A stretch of 64,000 nucleotides of DNA from Steroidobacter denitrificans (lineage in GTDB: Bacteria > Pseudomonadota > Gammaproteobacteria > Steroidobacterales > Steroidobacteraceae). Under the pieces are notes generated by a model. The model searched no databases, was not told the origin of the DNA, and saw nothing but the letters and a program-made list of their open reading frames with translations. Made by a program: the position numbers and the translations under genes. Positions within the stretch are counted from its first letter, which is position 1. Every line of letters begins with the position of its first letter. This document shows, one piece after another, positions 1 to 9,402 of this stretch. The stretch spans positions 832,001 through 896,000 of the forward strand of contig NZ_CP011971.1 in NCBI RefSeq assembly GCF_001579945.1, read 5' to 3'.

Positions 1-1
1 C

Positions 2-1069
2 CGATATTTGACCAATCTGATCAATGCCGCGTTGATCATGCATGTCGAGTTCGCCGACAAGGACTATCCCGAGTTCGGCCGCTTCATGGATACATCGATC
101 AAGTGGGGACAGGACAACACCGATTGTCTGTACTCGAAGTGCTCCATACGCGGCGATGCGACCTATCGGATTCGCGGCAGTGGCGGCAGTGCTCACTATC
201 TCAGTCTGGTGGCAACCCACGGTAGTTTCGGCGACGAGACGGCCGAGGACAAGCATCCGGGCGGCTCCTGCGGCAAGATCACCAATCTGAATCTCGCCTA
301 CGAACCGGACGGCTCTTTCGAAGTCATCGTCAGTCCCGAGCCGCACGAGGGTAACTGGTTGCGCATCGACGCCAGGGCGGACGGTCTCGGTGTGCGCCAA
401 TTCTTCTACGATTGGGACCACGAACGGCCGTGGTATCTGGAAATCGAGCGCGTCGGCGCCGAGTATCCGCCGCCGCGGATGACGGCAGAACAGTTCGACA
501 AACGCCTGCGCGGCGCCATGAAATTCATCAGCCCCGGCGCCCAGTATTGGGATCGGACATCGCGCGGGCTATACGCGCAGCCGGTCAATCAGGTGCCGAT
601 GATCGAGCGTGGACGCTCAGTGACCGATCCGGAGCAGCATTATGGTTTCGGCTGGTATCGAGTTGCCGAGGACGAGGCTTTGATCGTCGAGCTTACACCG
701 CCGGCCGATGCGCATTACTGGGGTTTCCAGGTGTACAACTGGTGGCAGGCAAGTTGGGACTACACCTACCGACAATCCAGCCTCAACGGTCATCAGGCAC
801 GCCCGGATGCCGACGCCAAGTATCGCCTCGTACTGGCCCATAGCGATCCTCGCGTGCACAACTGGATCGATCTGATGGGACACATCGAGGGTCTGCAGAC
901 CATCCGCTACCTTCTGAGCGAAACCGGGCCGGAACCGGTCACCCGGCTGGTCAAGCTCACCGAGATATTCCAGCATCTTCCCGCCGGCACACCGAGGATC
1001 GATGCGCAGGCGCGCGCCGAAACGCTGCGCAGACGCCGCCAGGCGGTGTGGCGGCGTTTCAGGGGTTGA
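2..1069 (+). CDS. DUF1214 domain protein (5' partial)
   Basis: The reading frame is open to the left edge, so the true start lies outside the window; the first possible internal start is a TTG at 8. About 355 residues are visible. The C-terminal part carries the pattern I associate with DUF1214 proteins: a YWGFQVYNWW stretch near residues 237-246, then RQSSLNGHQA and a VLAHSDPRVHNW segment. DUF1214 proteins often sit in steroid, terpene or xenobiotic catabolic clusters, but no reaction is established that I can cite. The stop lies 4 bases before the sulfotransferase start, so the two are probably cotranscribed. No signal peptide can be judged because the N-terminus is missing. Confidence 0.75.
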   Translation, partial: RYLTNLINAALIMHVEFADKDYPEFGRFMDTSIKWGQDNTDCLYSKCSIRGDATYRIRGSGGSAHYLSLVATHGSFGDETAEDKHPGGSCGKITNLNLAYEPDGSFEVIVSPEPHEGNWLRIDARADGLGVRQFFYDWDHERPWYLEIERVGAEYPPPRMTAEQFDKRLRGAMKFISPGAQYWDRTSRGLYAQPVNQVPMIERGRSVTDPEQHYGFGWYRVAEDEALIVELTPPADAHYWGFQVYNWWQASWDYTYRQSSLNGHQARPDADAKYRLVLAHSDPRVHNWIDLMGHIEGLQTIRYLLSETGPEPVTRLVKLTEIFQHLPAGTPRIDAQARAETLRRRRQAVWRRFRG

Positions 1070-1073
1070 AGAC

Positions 1074-2249
1074 ATGTTTTTCTACTTCGATTTTGCCAAC
1101 TATTTCACCTTGCTGCGGCTGGCGCTGCGCGAGCAGGGCCGAACGCGGCGGCGCCTGCTGCGCCGCTTGCTTATCCGCGTGCCGCTGGTGGCGCTGTTCC
1201 ATGCCGTGTGCTTCTTCCTCGACGGCATTTTCTTTCCGCGCCTGCACCGGCTGGAGGTGCGCGCGCCGGTGTTCATCGTCGGCCATCCCCGCAGCGGCAC
1301 CACGCTGCTGCATCGCCTGATGTGCGGGGACCACGAGCGCTTCAGCTACTTCATGCTCTACGAGCTGTGGTTTCCCTCGTTGATTCAGAAAAAAACTATC
1401 CGGTTCATTGCGCGTCTGGACGAGCGCCTGGGAGATCCGCTTGCCCGACGCATCCGTGCTTGGGAGGCGCGCAAGTTCAAGGCTACTCAGGGCATGCACA
1501 CGATGGGCCTGACACTGCCGGAGGAGGATGATTTCGTGCTCACACCCTCCTGCGCCTCAGGGTGGTGGATGGTGATGTTGCCCTACCTCGATGAAATGGA
1601 TTTTTATTACATCGACGAGCCGCCGCCGGCCCGCCGGCGGCGGCTGATGGCTCATTACCGCGAATGCGTCAAGCGCCAGCTTTATTTGAACGGTGCGGGC
1701 CGCACGCACCTGAGCAAGAACCCGGTGTTTTGCGGGCGTATCGAGAGCCTGCTGGAAGCTTTTCCCGATGCCCGCATCGTCGTCGCCATGCGTCATCCCT
1801 ACGAAACCCTGCCGAGCAGTCTGAAGTTGATGAAGAACGCCTGGAAGTACCGCGGCTGGGACGAGGCACGCATCCAGCGCAATCTCGATAACCTCGCTGC
1901 GAAATCGTTTCACATGATTCGTTACCCGCTCGAGGTGCTCGCCCGCCATCCCGAGACGCGGCAGGTAGTGGTCGATTATCACGATCTTGTCGCCGAACCC
2001 AAACGTACCGTCGAGCAACTCTATGCGCAACTCGATCTGCCCGTGACGCCGGCTTTTGCAGCGACTCTCATCGAGGAACAGAGCCAGGCGAAGAAGCATA
2101 AAACCAGCCATACCTACAGCCTGAGCGAATTCGGCCTGGACGATGCCCGTATTCGCTCTGAGCTGGCAGATCAGTTTGCCCGCTTCGCCTGGGAGGTGCC
2201 GGCCGTGGCGCCGGCCGCTGGTGTAAATGCCGGCGTGCACACCGACTGA
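1074..2249 (+). CDS. Sulfotransferase family protein
   Basis: 391 residues from the ATG at 1074, 4 bases after the previous stop; upstream in-frame codons overlap the previous gene and are less likely starts. A hydrophobic stretch near residues 35-55 precedes the classical 5'-phosphosulfate loop GHPRSGTT (residues 70-76), which binds the PAPS donor. A second conserved block, VVAMRHPYETLPSS, fits the 3'-phosphate binding motif. The family (Sulfotransfer_3 type) moves a sulfuryl group from PAPS to a hydroxyl or amine. The acceptor cannot be read from sequence. The arginine-rich N-terminus plus hydrophobic stretch suggests membrane association. The LLM oxidoreductase gene follows after 14 bases. 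Confidence 0.85.
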   Translation: MFFYFDFANYFTLLRLALREQGRTRRRLLRRLLIRVPLVALFHAVCFFLDGIFFPRLHRLEVRAPVFIVGHPRSGTTLLHRLMCGDHERFSYFMLYELWFPSLIQKKTIRFIARLDERLGDPLARRIRAWEARKFKATQGMHTMGLTLPEEDDFVLTPSCASGWWMVMLPYLDEMDFYYIDEPPPARRRRLMAHYRECVKRQLYLNGAGRTHLSKNPVFCGRIESLLEAFPDARIVVAMRHPYETLPSSLKLMKNAWKYRGWDEARIQRNLDNLAAKSFHMIRYPLEVLARHPETRQVVVDYHDLVAEPKRTVEQLYAQLDLPVTPAFAATLIEEQSQAKKHKTSHTYSLSEFGLDDARIRSELADQFARFAWEVPAVAPAAGVNAGVHTD

Positions 2250-2263
2250 GAGACATCATCGCC

Positions 2264-3301
2264 ATGGAAATTTTTGCTTCCACCCCGGAGCACTGCGGCA
2301 TCGAGGCCATCGGTGACTTCGCGCGGCGCGCAGAGAGGCTTGGCTACAACGGCATCTTTGTTGCCGATGCAATTCATGACGGTCTGCTGCTCGCCTGCCA
2401 GGCGCTGGCGGCCACGACGCGCTTGAAGGTTGCCATCTCGGTGCTGGTGGCTTTTCCACGCAGCCCGATGAACGTTGCGCTTGCCGCCTGGGATTTGCAG
2501 AAGATGTCGGGTGGGCGATTCGAACTCGGGCTGGGTAGCCAGATCCGGCAGAATATCGAGGAGCGCTATTCTGCGCGCTGGCGGCCGCCGGCCGCCGGCA
2601 TGAAGGATTACATCGGCGCACTGCGGGCTATCTTTCGCAGCTTCCGCAATCCGCGTGAACCGCTGAACTTCATTGGAGAGTACTACCGCTTCACACGTCT
2701 ACAGCCCTTTTTCAATCCCGGTCCCATCGAGGCGCCCGACATACCGATTGCCCTGGGCGCCGTGGGGCCGAAGATGCTGCGCTTGGCAGGAAACGTGGCC
2801 GATGGTCTATACACCCATCCGACCAACACCTCGCCGCGCTATTTGCGCGAAGTCATCCTGCCTGGGGTGGCGGCGGGTGCGTTCGATCGAGACGCGGCGC
2901 TCGCGCCGCCCAAGATCAGCGTTTTGCAGTTGACGGCCATGGGGCCGGACGCAGGAGCGGTGGCTGCCGAGCGCCAACGTCTGCGCGGGCTGCTCGCCTT
3001 TCTTTTTTCCACGCCGGCCTACTGGCCCAGTCTTGCACTGTTCGGCTGGCAGGATGTGGGACCTGACCTGCAGCAGCTGACGCGCGAGGGGCGCTGGCAG
3101 GACATGGCCGCTGCGCTGCCGGAAGCCCTGCTCGATGAGTTTCTGGTGTGCGCGACATACGAAGACTTACCCGAGGCGCTGGCCGGGCGCTTCGCCGATC
3201 TGGCCTGTCGTATCACGCTGCCGCTACCCGACGATGTCGACCAGGATGCGGTATTGACGCGAGTCGTCGCGGCGATCCGCGCGCGCTGGGTTGCAAGGTA
3301 A
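2264..3301 (+). CDS. LLM-class flavin-dependent oxidoreductase
   Basis: 345 residues with the luciferase-like monooxygenase (LLM) TIM-barrel layout: an early beta strand, GYNGIFVADAIHD near residues 30-42, VAFPRSPMNVA near 65-75, and GGRFELGLGSQI near 83-94, the usual flavin/phosphate region of this family. It is clearly paralogous to the product of 26371-27435, sharing the same LGLGSQ block and the FNPGP/FNPYV segment. Family members use reduced FMN or F420; the sequence does not settle which, and no F420 biosynthesis gene is present here. It is probably the last gene of a unit with DUF1214 and the sulfotransferase, and it converges on the TonB receptor gene across a hairpin. Confidence 0.85.
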   Translation: MEIFASTPEHCGIEAIGDFARRAERLGYNGIFVADAIHDGLLLACQALAATTRLKVAISVLVAFPRSPMNVALAAWDLQKMSGGRFELGLGSQIRQNIEERYSARWRPPAAGMKDYIGALRAIFRSFRNPREPLNFIGEYYRFTRLQPFFNPGPIEAPDIPIALGAVGPKMLRLAGNVADGLYTHPTNTSPRYLREVILPGVAAGAFDRDAALAPPKISVLQLTAMGPDAGAVAAERQRLRGLLAFLFSTPAYWPSLALFGWQDVGPDLQQLTREGRWQDMAAALPEALLDEFLVCATYEDLPEALAGRFADLACRITLPLPDDVDQDAVLTRVVAAIRARWVAR

Positions 3302-3460
3302 GCGTTATTGCCAGGCCCATGCGATGCCTGGGCCCTCCGAGGCCGCCAGAATCGGGCCGTCGGATCATCATGAAACTTGGACGGTTGGGGCTCGGAGCGG
3401 ATCGTACCGCACCGGGCCTGTAACAGTATTTGGCACCAGGGGGCTGCCGGAGGTTTTAAT

Positions 3461-3494
3461 GACATCCGGCGCCGGAAATCCAGCGCCGGATGTC
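3461..3494. terminator. Hairpin between convergent genes
   Basis: A perfect 12-bp inverted repeat, GACATCCGGCGC / GCGCCGGATGTC, with a 10-base loop lies between the convergent LLM and TonB-receptor genes. Position and stem strength fit a bidirectional transcription terminator or mRNA end. Neither strand has a clear run of U after the stem, so classical Rho-independent termination is not assured. Confidence 0.5.
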
Positions 3495-3510
3495 GTCCAG
3501 TCGGTCGCGA

Positions 3511-5664
3511 TCAGAAATCCAACGATACGTCCAGGCCGTAGCTGCGCGGCGCACCGAACATGGCAGTGGGCACGATGTAGCTGAAGTGGAAGGTATAGTA
3601 GTTTTCGTCGGTCAGGTTCTTACCCCAGAGCGAGAAACGCAGATTGCCGCCGTTGACGGGGATATCCGTCAGACTGAGACGCGCATCCAGCAGTCCGTAG
3701 GTATCGATATAGAGACCGCGTTGATACGAGGCCACCATCTTGTGTAGATAGTTGTAGGTCACCGAGGCCGTGGGCGTACCGAAGCTGGTATGCGGCCATT
3801 CGTATCCGGCGGTGGCCGACGCCTTGTGCCTGGGCGCCTGATCGTAAACGAATTGACTCTTTACATCATCGCCCACGCTGTTTCGAATGCTGTCGAAATG
3901 TGCATCCAGCCAGGCATAGGACAGGGACAGATTGAGTGCCGGGATGGGTCGGGCCGTGATATCGACCTCGGCGCCATTCACCGTCGCTTTGCCGGCATTG
4001 AGCATATCCGTGAGGCTGGGGGTCACCGGATCCATCACCGACACCTGCATGTCCTTGCGGTCGGTGGTGAACAGCGCGGCGTTCACCCGCAGCCGGTTGT
4101 CCAGCCAGGTGGACTTGAGGCCGAGTTCATAGCTTTCAGCGAATTCCGGCTTGAAGCCCGCGGAAAAGCGTTGCGGAGTGGTCGCAGTCAGGTTGAAACC
4201 GCCGGTCTGATAGCCCTTGGTCGCCTTGAGATAGACATTCATGTCATCGGTGAGATCGTAGGCGATGACACCGTTCGGGCTGAATTCGCTGAAGTCGCGA
4301 TCGCCGAACTCACGTGGAGCCGGTGTCGCTGCGCCCGAGACTGTGGTCGTCACTTGCCGGGTAGCCTTGCGCTCGTCCCAGGAGTAGCGCGCCCCGACCG
4401 TCAGGTGCAGACGCTGGGAGAACGCTGCCGGCGTATAGGTGGCCTGGCCGTAGACGGCATAGGCGGTGTTGTCCGCCGAGGTGTCGCGATCGATGTACAT
4501 ATTCGACATCGGTATCTGATTGATATCGTAGCTGGTGGCGCTTTCGTCAAAATAAAACAGGCCGCCGACATACTGCAGGCGCGAGTCCAGGGCTGTACCG
4601 ATCAGTTGCAGCTCCTGTGAAAACTGCCGCTGATGGGTGTCGATGATGTTGACGAGCACCGGGTCTGGTCCAAGCACCCCAGGGTGGTAGGGCATATAAG
4701 TGAAATTGTCGAGTTCGCGATAGCCGGTGATCGATTTCAGCTGCAGCGAATCGTTGATGTCGAAAGTTGCCGTGAGGTTGTGGCCCTGACCGGTGATGTC
4801 ATTGGGAATCAGATCCTTTACGGACGCCGAGCCTGTCTTGGGCCGGTGCGCTGTCACCGGATAAAGCGGCACCTGTCCCATCCAGACCGGGGTGTCTTCT
4901 ATCTCGGAGCGATCGAAGCTGTAGCGCAGATCCAGGCGATCGTTCGGCTGCCACAGCAATGCGGCCCGCCAGCCGCGCCGATCCTTGTCGCCGAAACGAT
5001 CGGCGCCGCTGCCGATATTGTTGATGTAGCCGTCCTCGGTCAGCCGCAGGTACGACAGTTCTGCCGCTGCCGTATCCCCCAGCGGAATATTGAGACGGGT
5101 CCGTGAATACTTGCGATCGCGGTTGCCGACCGTGAGATCCTGGCGAAAGTTGAAGCTGCCCAGCTGCGGGGCCTTGGTGATGAAATTGATCGCACCACCG
5201 GTCGAGTTACGGCCGTAGAGCGCACCCTGAGGACCACGCAATACTTCGATGCGCTCCAGATCCGCCGTTTCGGCGGATAATCCCTGGAAGCGGGCCATGT
5301 AGACACCGTCGACATAGATCGACACCTTCGGATCGTAGGTGATCTGGTCGTTGGCCTGGCCGATGCCGCGCATGATCAGGCGTCCGGTCGAGGCGCTGTT
5401 CGGGTGTTCGTTGATGATCAGTCCGGGTACATCGGTTTGCAGATCCGTGACCGCCTTGATACCGCGGTTCTCCAGGGCTTTGGTGGAAAACGCGAGGATG
5501 GAGATCGGCGTATCCTGGAGCGATTCTTCGCGCTTCTGGGCCGTGACGATGACTTCTTCAACGCCGGCGCTGGTATGCTGGTTCTGTGCTACGGCAGGTA
5601 GTGCGACAACAGTTGTCAGGGCCGCAGCGAGCGTCAGATTCATCAAGGAAGGAGAGGAGTGCAT
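3511..5664 (-). CDS. TonB-dependent outer-membrane receptor
   Basis: 717 residues from the ATG at 5664, preceded by AAGGAA at good spacing; an in-frame start 18 codons further upstream is less likely. The N-terminus is a signal peptide ending ...LPAVAQ. It is followed by the TonB-box-like EEVIVTAQKREE, the plug-domain motifs (LRGPQGALYGRNSTGGAINF), a long beta barrel, and a C-terminal strand ending in Phe (GLDVSLDF). There is no STN signalling domain, so it acts in uptake rather than FecIR-type signalling. It imports a scarce or large substrate across the outer membrane using TonB energy. The neighbouring CoA ligase cluster suggests an organic carbon source rather than a siderophore, but that is inference. 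Confidence 0.9.
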   Translation of the reverse strand: MHSSPSLMNLTLAAALTTVVALPAVAQNQHTSAGVEEVIVTAQKREESLQDTPISILAFSTKALENRGIKAVTDLQTDVPGLIINEHPNSASTGRLIMRGIGQANDQITYDPKVSIYVDGVYMARFQGLSAETADLERIEVLRGPQGALYGRNSTGGAINFITKAPQLGSFNFRQDLTVGNRDRKYSRTRLNIPLGDTAAAELSYLRLTEDGYINNIGSGADRFGDKDRRGWRAALLWQPNDRLDLRYSFDRSEIEDTPVWMGQVPLYPVTAHRPKTGSASVKDLIPNDITGQGHNLTATFDINDSLQLKSITGYRELDNFTYMPYHPGVLGPDPVLVNIIDTHQRQFSQELQLIGTALDSRLQYVGGLFYFDESATSYDINQIPMSNMYIDRDTSADNTAYAVYGQATYTPAAFSQRLHLTVGARYSWDERKATRQVTTTVSGAATPAPREFGDRDFSEFSPNGVIAYDLTDDMNVYLKATKGYQTGGFNLTATTPQRFSAGFKPEFAESYELGLKSTWLDNRLRVNAALFTTDRKDMQVSVMDPVTPSLTDMLNAGKATVNGAEVDITARPIPALNLSLSYAWLDAHFDSIRNSVGDDVKSQFVYDQAPRHKASATAGYEWPHTSFGTPTASVTYNYLHKMVASYQRGLYIDTYGLLDARLSLTDIPVNGGNLRFSLWGKNLTDENYYTFHFSYIVPTAMFGAPRSYGLDVSLDF

Positions 5665-5743
5665 GAATTTATTTCCTTCAGCCTTGCAGGCAGGTTGTGA
5701 CGTGTTGTGTATTAGCAACGATTAATGTAGCGATCTGTTATTT

Positions 5744-5779
5744 AATGTCGCAATTAAGCCAAGTCTAGGAAGCGACATT
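5744..5779. promoter_or_regulatory. Inverted-repeat operator in divergent promoter
   Basis: In the AT-rich gap between the divergent TonB receptor and CoA ligase genes, AATGTCGC at 5744-5751 and GCGACATT at 5772-5779 form a perfect 8-bp inverted repeat with a 20-base spacer. The same core half-site, ATGTCG/CGACAT, recurs in promoter regions at 46930 and, in part, at 40493. A dimeric regulator is the simplest reading; which one is unknown. Confidence 0.45.
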
Positions 5780-5866
5780 GTTTATTGCATCGTCCGAGCG
5801 GACTACGACCGTGAGACCTCGGCGGCGCTACTGTTGCGCCCGCCGCAAGCCGCGGTCGGTCATCCT

Positions 5867-7387
5867 ATGAGCATGAGTCCCACACAGTCTGGAGTCGAGT
5901 CTTTTTTTCGCCACATCGAGACGATCTGGACGCTGGATCCCGAGGCGAGAGCCATCGAATTCGGCGGACAGACGTTTACTTGGGGCGAGCTGCGTTCGGC
6001 CGTGACGACCATCGACGAGATGCTTGCCGAGGCTGGTATCGGGCCGGCAGCCGCCGTCGGTGTGCTGTTGCGCAACCGCCCCGGCATGCTTGCGGCGCTT
6101 CTGGCACTGCTGCTCTCGGATCGTTGCATCGTCAGTCTGAGTCCCTTCCAGCCCGAGGGCGATTTGCAGAAGGAGCTGCGTGAGCTTCGTCCCGATGCCG
6201 TGATCGCCGACGCCCAGGATTGGAAGGACGGCACGGTGCGAGCTGCCCGGGAGGCCGGTATCGTCGGCCTGTGCCTGCCCGATGGGAGACTTGGACCGCT
6301 GCAGCGGGTGGGGCATCTCGGCCGATCCGAGAGCCGGCGGGGTAGGGAACTTGCCGGTACTGCGCTCGAGATTCTTACCAGCGGTACCACGGGAAAACCC
6401 AAGCGTATCCGCATCGGCCGGGCGACGATGGCCGATGCGATCCTGGATGGGACCAGGAGCGGCGGCCAGTCCGCGGCGCCTTCGCTCAAGACGACTCCCA
6501 GCGTGATGTTTGCGCCGTTGATGCACGTCAGCGGCATGTTCGGTGCGCTGCTCTCGATCTATGAGGGCCGTCCGATCGTGCTGCTGGAGAAATTCTCGGT
6601 CGAACAATGGGTGGCGGCCATCAAGCAGCATCGTGTGCGTTTTTCCAGTCTTCCGCCGACGCCGATGAGCATGGTGCTGGAAGCGGATGTGCCACGCGAG
6701 GATCTCGCCAGCCTCATTGCCGTGCGGGCAGGCACTGCGCCGCTGCCGCCGGAGACGCAGCGCCGCTTCGAAGCCACCTATGGCATCCCGGTGCTCGTGC
6801 AGTACGGGGCGACCGAGTGGATGGGCGGTCTTGCCGGCTGGACGCTCGAGGATCATCGCAAGCATATTGCCACCAAGCTAGGCAGCGTCGGCCGGGCGCG
6901 TGGCGATGTGCGGCTGCGGGTGGTGGACGCCGACAGCGGCCGTGAGCTGCCGGTTGGCGAGATCGGCGTTCTCGAGGTGCTGCCGCGCCAGCGTCTGGGC
7001 GCCGATGCGTCATGGACCCGTACCAGCGATCTCGCCTCGCTCGATGCCGATGGATTCCTTTATATCCACGGCCGCGTGGACGACACCATCATTCGCGGCG
7101 GCTTCAAGGTCGATACCACCGCCGTTGCCGCCGTGCTGATGCAGCATCCGGGGGTGAAGGATGCTGCCGTGGTCGGTCTTTCCGATGAGCGGCTCGGTCA
7201 AATACCCGTGGCGGCCGTCGAGCTGCGTCAGGGAGTGGCGGCGCCAACCGAGGAAGAACTGCGCGCACATGCGCACCAACATCTCAGTCCTTATCAGATT
7301 CCCGTTCGTTTCAAACTCGTCGCGGCCTTGCCGCGCACGGTATCGATGAAAATCAGCCGCCCGGATGTGCTGGCGCTATTTGCTTGA
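5867..7387 (+). CDS. AMP-dependent acyl-CoA ligase
   Basis: 506 residues if started at the ATG at 5867; another ATG lies two codons later, and an upstream TTG is possible but unsupported. The adenylate-forming signature LTSGTTGKPKR lies near residues 170-180, the YGATEW motif near 308, and the C-terminal hinge and catalytic lysine region reads LPRTVSMKISR. The enzyme should form an acyl-AMP and then an acyl-CoA from a carboxylic acid. It overlaps no gene but its TGA is only 8 bases before the crotonase start, so the two are coupled. Context (crotonase, DUF2889 protein, 6-oxocamphor-hydrolase-like enzyme) suggests activation of a ring-cleavage acid. Confidence 0.9.
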   Translation: MSMSPTQSGVESFFRHIETIWTLDPEARAIEFGGQTFTWGELRSAVTTIDEMLAEAGIGPAAAVGVLLRNRPGMLAALLALLLSDRCIVSLSPFQPEGDLQKELRELRPDAVIADAQDWKDGTVRAAREAGIVGLCLPDGRLGPLQRVGHLGRSESRRGRELAGTALEILTSGTTGKPKRIRIGRATMADAILDGTRSGGQSAAPSLKTTPSVMFAPLMHVSGMFGALLSIYEGRPIVLLEKFSVEQWVAAIKQHRVRFSSLPPTPMSMVLEADVPREDLASLIAVRAGTAPLPPETQRRFEATYGIPVLVQYGATEWMGGLAGWTLEDHRKHIATKLGSVGRARGDVRLRVVDADSGRELPVGEIGVLEVLPRQRLGADASWTRTSDLASLDADGFLYIHGRVDDTIIRGGFKVDTTAVAAVLMQHPGVKDAAVVGLSDERLGQIPVAAVELRQGVAAPTEEELRAHAHQHLSPYQIPVRFKLVAALPRTVSMKISRPDVLALFA

Positions 7388-7395
7388 GGAATTCC

Positions 7396-8190
7396 ATGGA
7401 TATTACCTCCTACCCGGGGCTCAGCCTGACGCGCTCCGGACGCATCCTTACGGTGACCCTCGATCGGCCGGAGCAGCTCAACGCCGCCGATGAGGGGATG
7501 CACAGCTCGATCGCGCGAGTCTTCAGCGACTGCGCCGACGATCGCGACACCGACGTGGTGATTTTGACCGGAGCAGGCAAGGCGTTCTCCGCGGGCGGGG
7601 ATTACAACGCGATGCAGCTGTCCATCGACAACCCGGCACGCTTCGATCGGCTGGCGGTGGAGGCCAAGCGCATCGTTTTCTCGATGCTCGACTGTCCCAA
7701 GCCCATCATTGCCAAGGTGAATGGACATGCCGTCGGTTTCGGCGCCACGCTGGCACTCTTCAGCGATATCGTGTTTGCCGCGAATCACGCCAAAATCGGC
7801 GATCCGCACGTGCTCGTCGGCTACGTGGCCGGAGACGGCGGCGCGGCCATCTGGCCGCAGCTGATCGGCTACGCCAAGGCCAAGGAATTCCTGTTCACCG
7901 GTAAACTCCTGACGGCGGTGGAGGCGGAAAAGATCGGCCTGATCAACTATGCGCTTCCGGCCGAGGAACTCGATGGCGCTGTCCAGTCCTTCGCGGAGCG
8001 CCTGGCGGCCGGCGCCGCGAAGGCCATCCAATGGACCAAGCTCTCGGTCAATGTCGGTCTGAAGGCGATCGTTCATCCGGTGATGGAGGCCTCGATGGCC
8101 TACGAATCGCTGTCGGTACGCACCGAGGATCATCGCGAGGCGGTCGCGGCCCTGCGCGAGAAGCGCTCGCCCGTGTTTCGCGGGTGCTGA
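7396..8190 (+). CDS. Crotonase-family protein with atypical active site
   Basis: 264 residues, starting at the ATG at 7396. The crotonase fold is clear: CoA and oxyanion-hole segment AFSAGGDYNAM (residues 64-73), then NGHAVGFGATLALFSD (109-124) and IGDPHVLVGYVAGDGG (134-149). In classical enoyl-CoA hydratase the two catalytic glutamates (Glu144 and Glu164 of the rat enzyme) lie in these last two segments; here the aligned residues are T118 and H138. A GDGG motif with D147 follows. So it may be an isomerase, hydrolase or lyase of the crotonase family rather than a simple hydratase, although this DPHV/GDGG subfamily is usually annotated as enoyl-CoA hydratase. It lies in the same operon as the preceding CoA ligase. 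Confidence 0.85.
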   Translation: MDITSYPGLSLTRSGRILTVTLDRPEQLNAADEGMHSSIARVFSDCADDRDTDVVILTGAGKAFSAGGDYNAMQLSIDNPARFDRLAVEAKRIVFSMLDCPKPIIAKVNGHAVGFGATLALFSDIVFAANHAKIGDPHVLVGYVAGDGGAAIWPQLIGYAKAKEFLFTGKLLTAVEAEKIGLINYALPAEELDGAVQSFAERLAAGAAKAIQWTKLSVNVGLKAIVHPVMEASMAYESLSVRTEDHREAVAALREKRSPVFRGC

Positions 8191-8215
8191 AGCCGGGTGG
8201 CTCGCTGAGACCGCG

Positions 8216-9313
8216 GTGAGCACGACGTCCGTAACGCCCATTTGTCTCGATCCGTTCGAGACGGGCGGTTATCCCATCCATTGCCGCACACTCATCGTCG
8301 AGGTGTTTCAGGACGAGTCTGTTCAGGGTGAATCCGGCCGCGTGCGTGCATTGGCAACGATTCTCGATCTGCGCAAGCAGGGCTGGCTACCGACGGGAGG
8401 CGAACTGCAGACGGCGGGCATCATTCATCACATGTTGCTGGACGTGCTCGTGGATACGGTCAGCGGGCGCATCGAACGCTTCGAGCCGGGCCAGCAGGTG
8501 GTTGCCTTCGAGGCAAGCGAACGAACCGCGGGCGACAGTTGCCGCGATCCGATCCATCTGCTGCGCGGCATGGTCGGCGAGACGCTTGCAACCGGCAATA
8601 CGCGGCGGTTGCGCGAGATTTTCGGCGGACCTCTCGGGTGCAGCCATCTGCTCACGCTTGCGCAACTGGTGGTGTCCTTCCTGCCCGAGGTGATCGAACG
8701 CGAAAGGCGGGAGGCAACCGCGCGGCAGCATTGCCGCGAACGGGGCGAGCGTATTGCCAAGCGCATCATCGTCATCGATGGATTCGAATACGGCGACGGA
8801 AATCAGGAGGCGGCGATCCAGCTGACGGATGTGCATACACTGCCGTTTGCAGCCATGACCGGGCCGCTGGATCGATTCGGCGCCCAACATGAGGTGCGCG
8901 CGATCATCCGGGTCGATGCCGCCGCGATGACGATCAGCGCCTTCGATGCGGCGGAGCGCATGCGGACGCGCACCGATCTCGGCACCGCGGGCTGGCAGAA
9001 TCGGCACGAGGAACTCAGCTGGCTCGATGGGCACCCGGTGATGCAGGGACTTGCGCCGGCACTGCTGCACCGCTACGCCGCCGATACCTCTCGCGAGCCG
9101 TTGCTCGCCGCCCTGATCAACGTCGCTCCAAGTCTGGTACAGAGTCTGTCTGCGCGTGTTACGCGCATGATCGAGCTGGAGGCGCGCAGAGGCGGCCGTC
9201 TGAGCCTCGAGAAGGGGGCGGGTATCGGCGGCTTTCCGGATTCCTGCTATATCTGGCGTAGTGGTGGATGTATGACCAAGATGCGCCAGGCGCTTGAGCA
9301 GGCGAGCGATTGA
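8216..9313 (+). CDS. DUF2889 family protein
   Basis: 365 residues with a GTG start at 8216. The protein matches the DUF2889 pattern as I know it: an early VRALATILDLRKQ stretch, a GGPLGCSHLLTLAQL motif near residues 138-152, and DSCYIWRSGGCM near the C-terminus (341-352). The conserved Cys and His in the GCSH motif could bind a metal or act in catalysis, but no function has been assigned to the family that I can cite. It sits between two crotonase-family genes, and DUF2889 genes are often seen beside acyl-CoA metabolism genes. No signal peptide or membrane segment is visible, so it is probably cytoplasmic. Confidence 0.7.
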   Translation: MSTTSVTPICLDPFETGGYPIHCRTLIVEVFQDESVQGESGRVRALATILDLRKQGWLPTGGELQTAGIIHHMLLDVLVDTVSGRIERFEPGQQVVAFEASERTAGDSCRDPIHLLRGMVGETLATGNTRRLREIFGGPLGCSHLLTLAQLVVSFLPEVIERERREATARQHCRERGERIAKRIIVIDGFEYGDGNQEAAIQLTDVHTLPFAAMTGPLDRFGAQHEVRAIIRVDAAAMTISAFDAAERMRTRTDLGTAGWQNRHEELSWLDGHPVMQGLAPALLHRYAADTSREPLLAALINVAPSLVQSLSARVTRMIELEARRGGRLSLEKGAGIGGFPDSCYIWRSGGCMTKMRQALEQASD

Positions 9314-9402
9314 CGATGAGCACACCGCGCCGTTCACTGCGTGACGCGCTGCGATCCTCGCTACCGGTCTAGATTCACAAGACAGCCGTTCGCGAGGTCA
9401 AG

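Noticed and set aside
3461-3494. Classical Rho-independent terminator
   Set aside because: The stem is perfect, but no U-run follows on either strand; kept as a hairpin with modest confidence.
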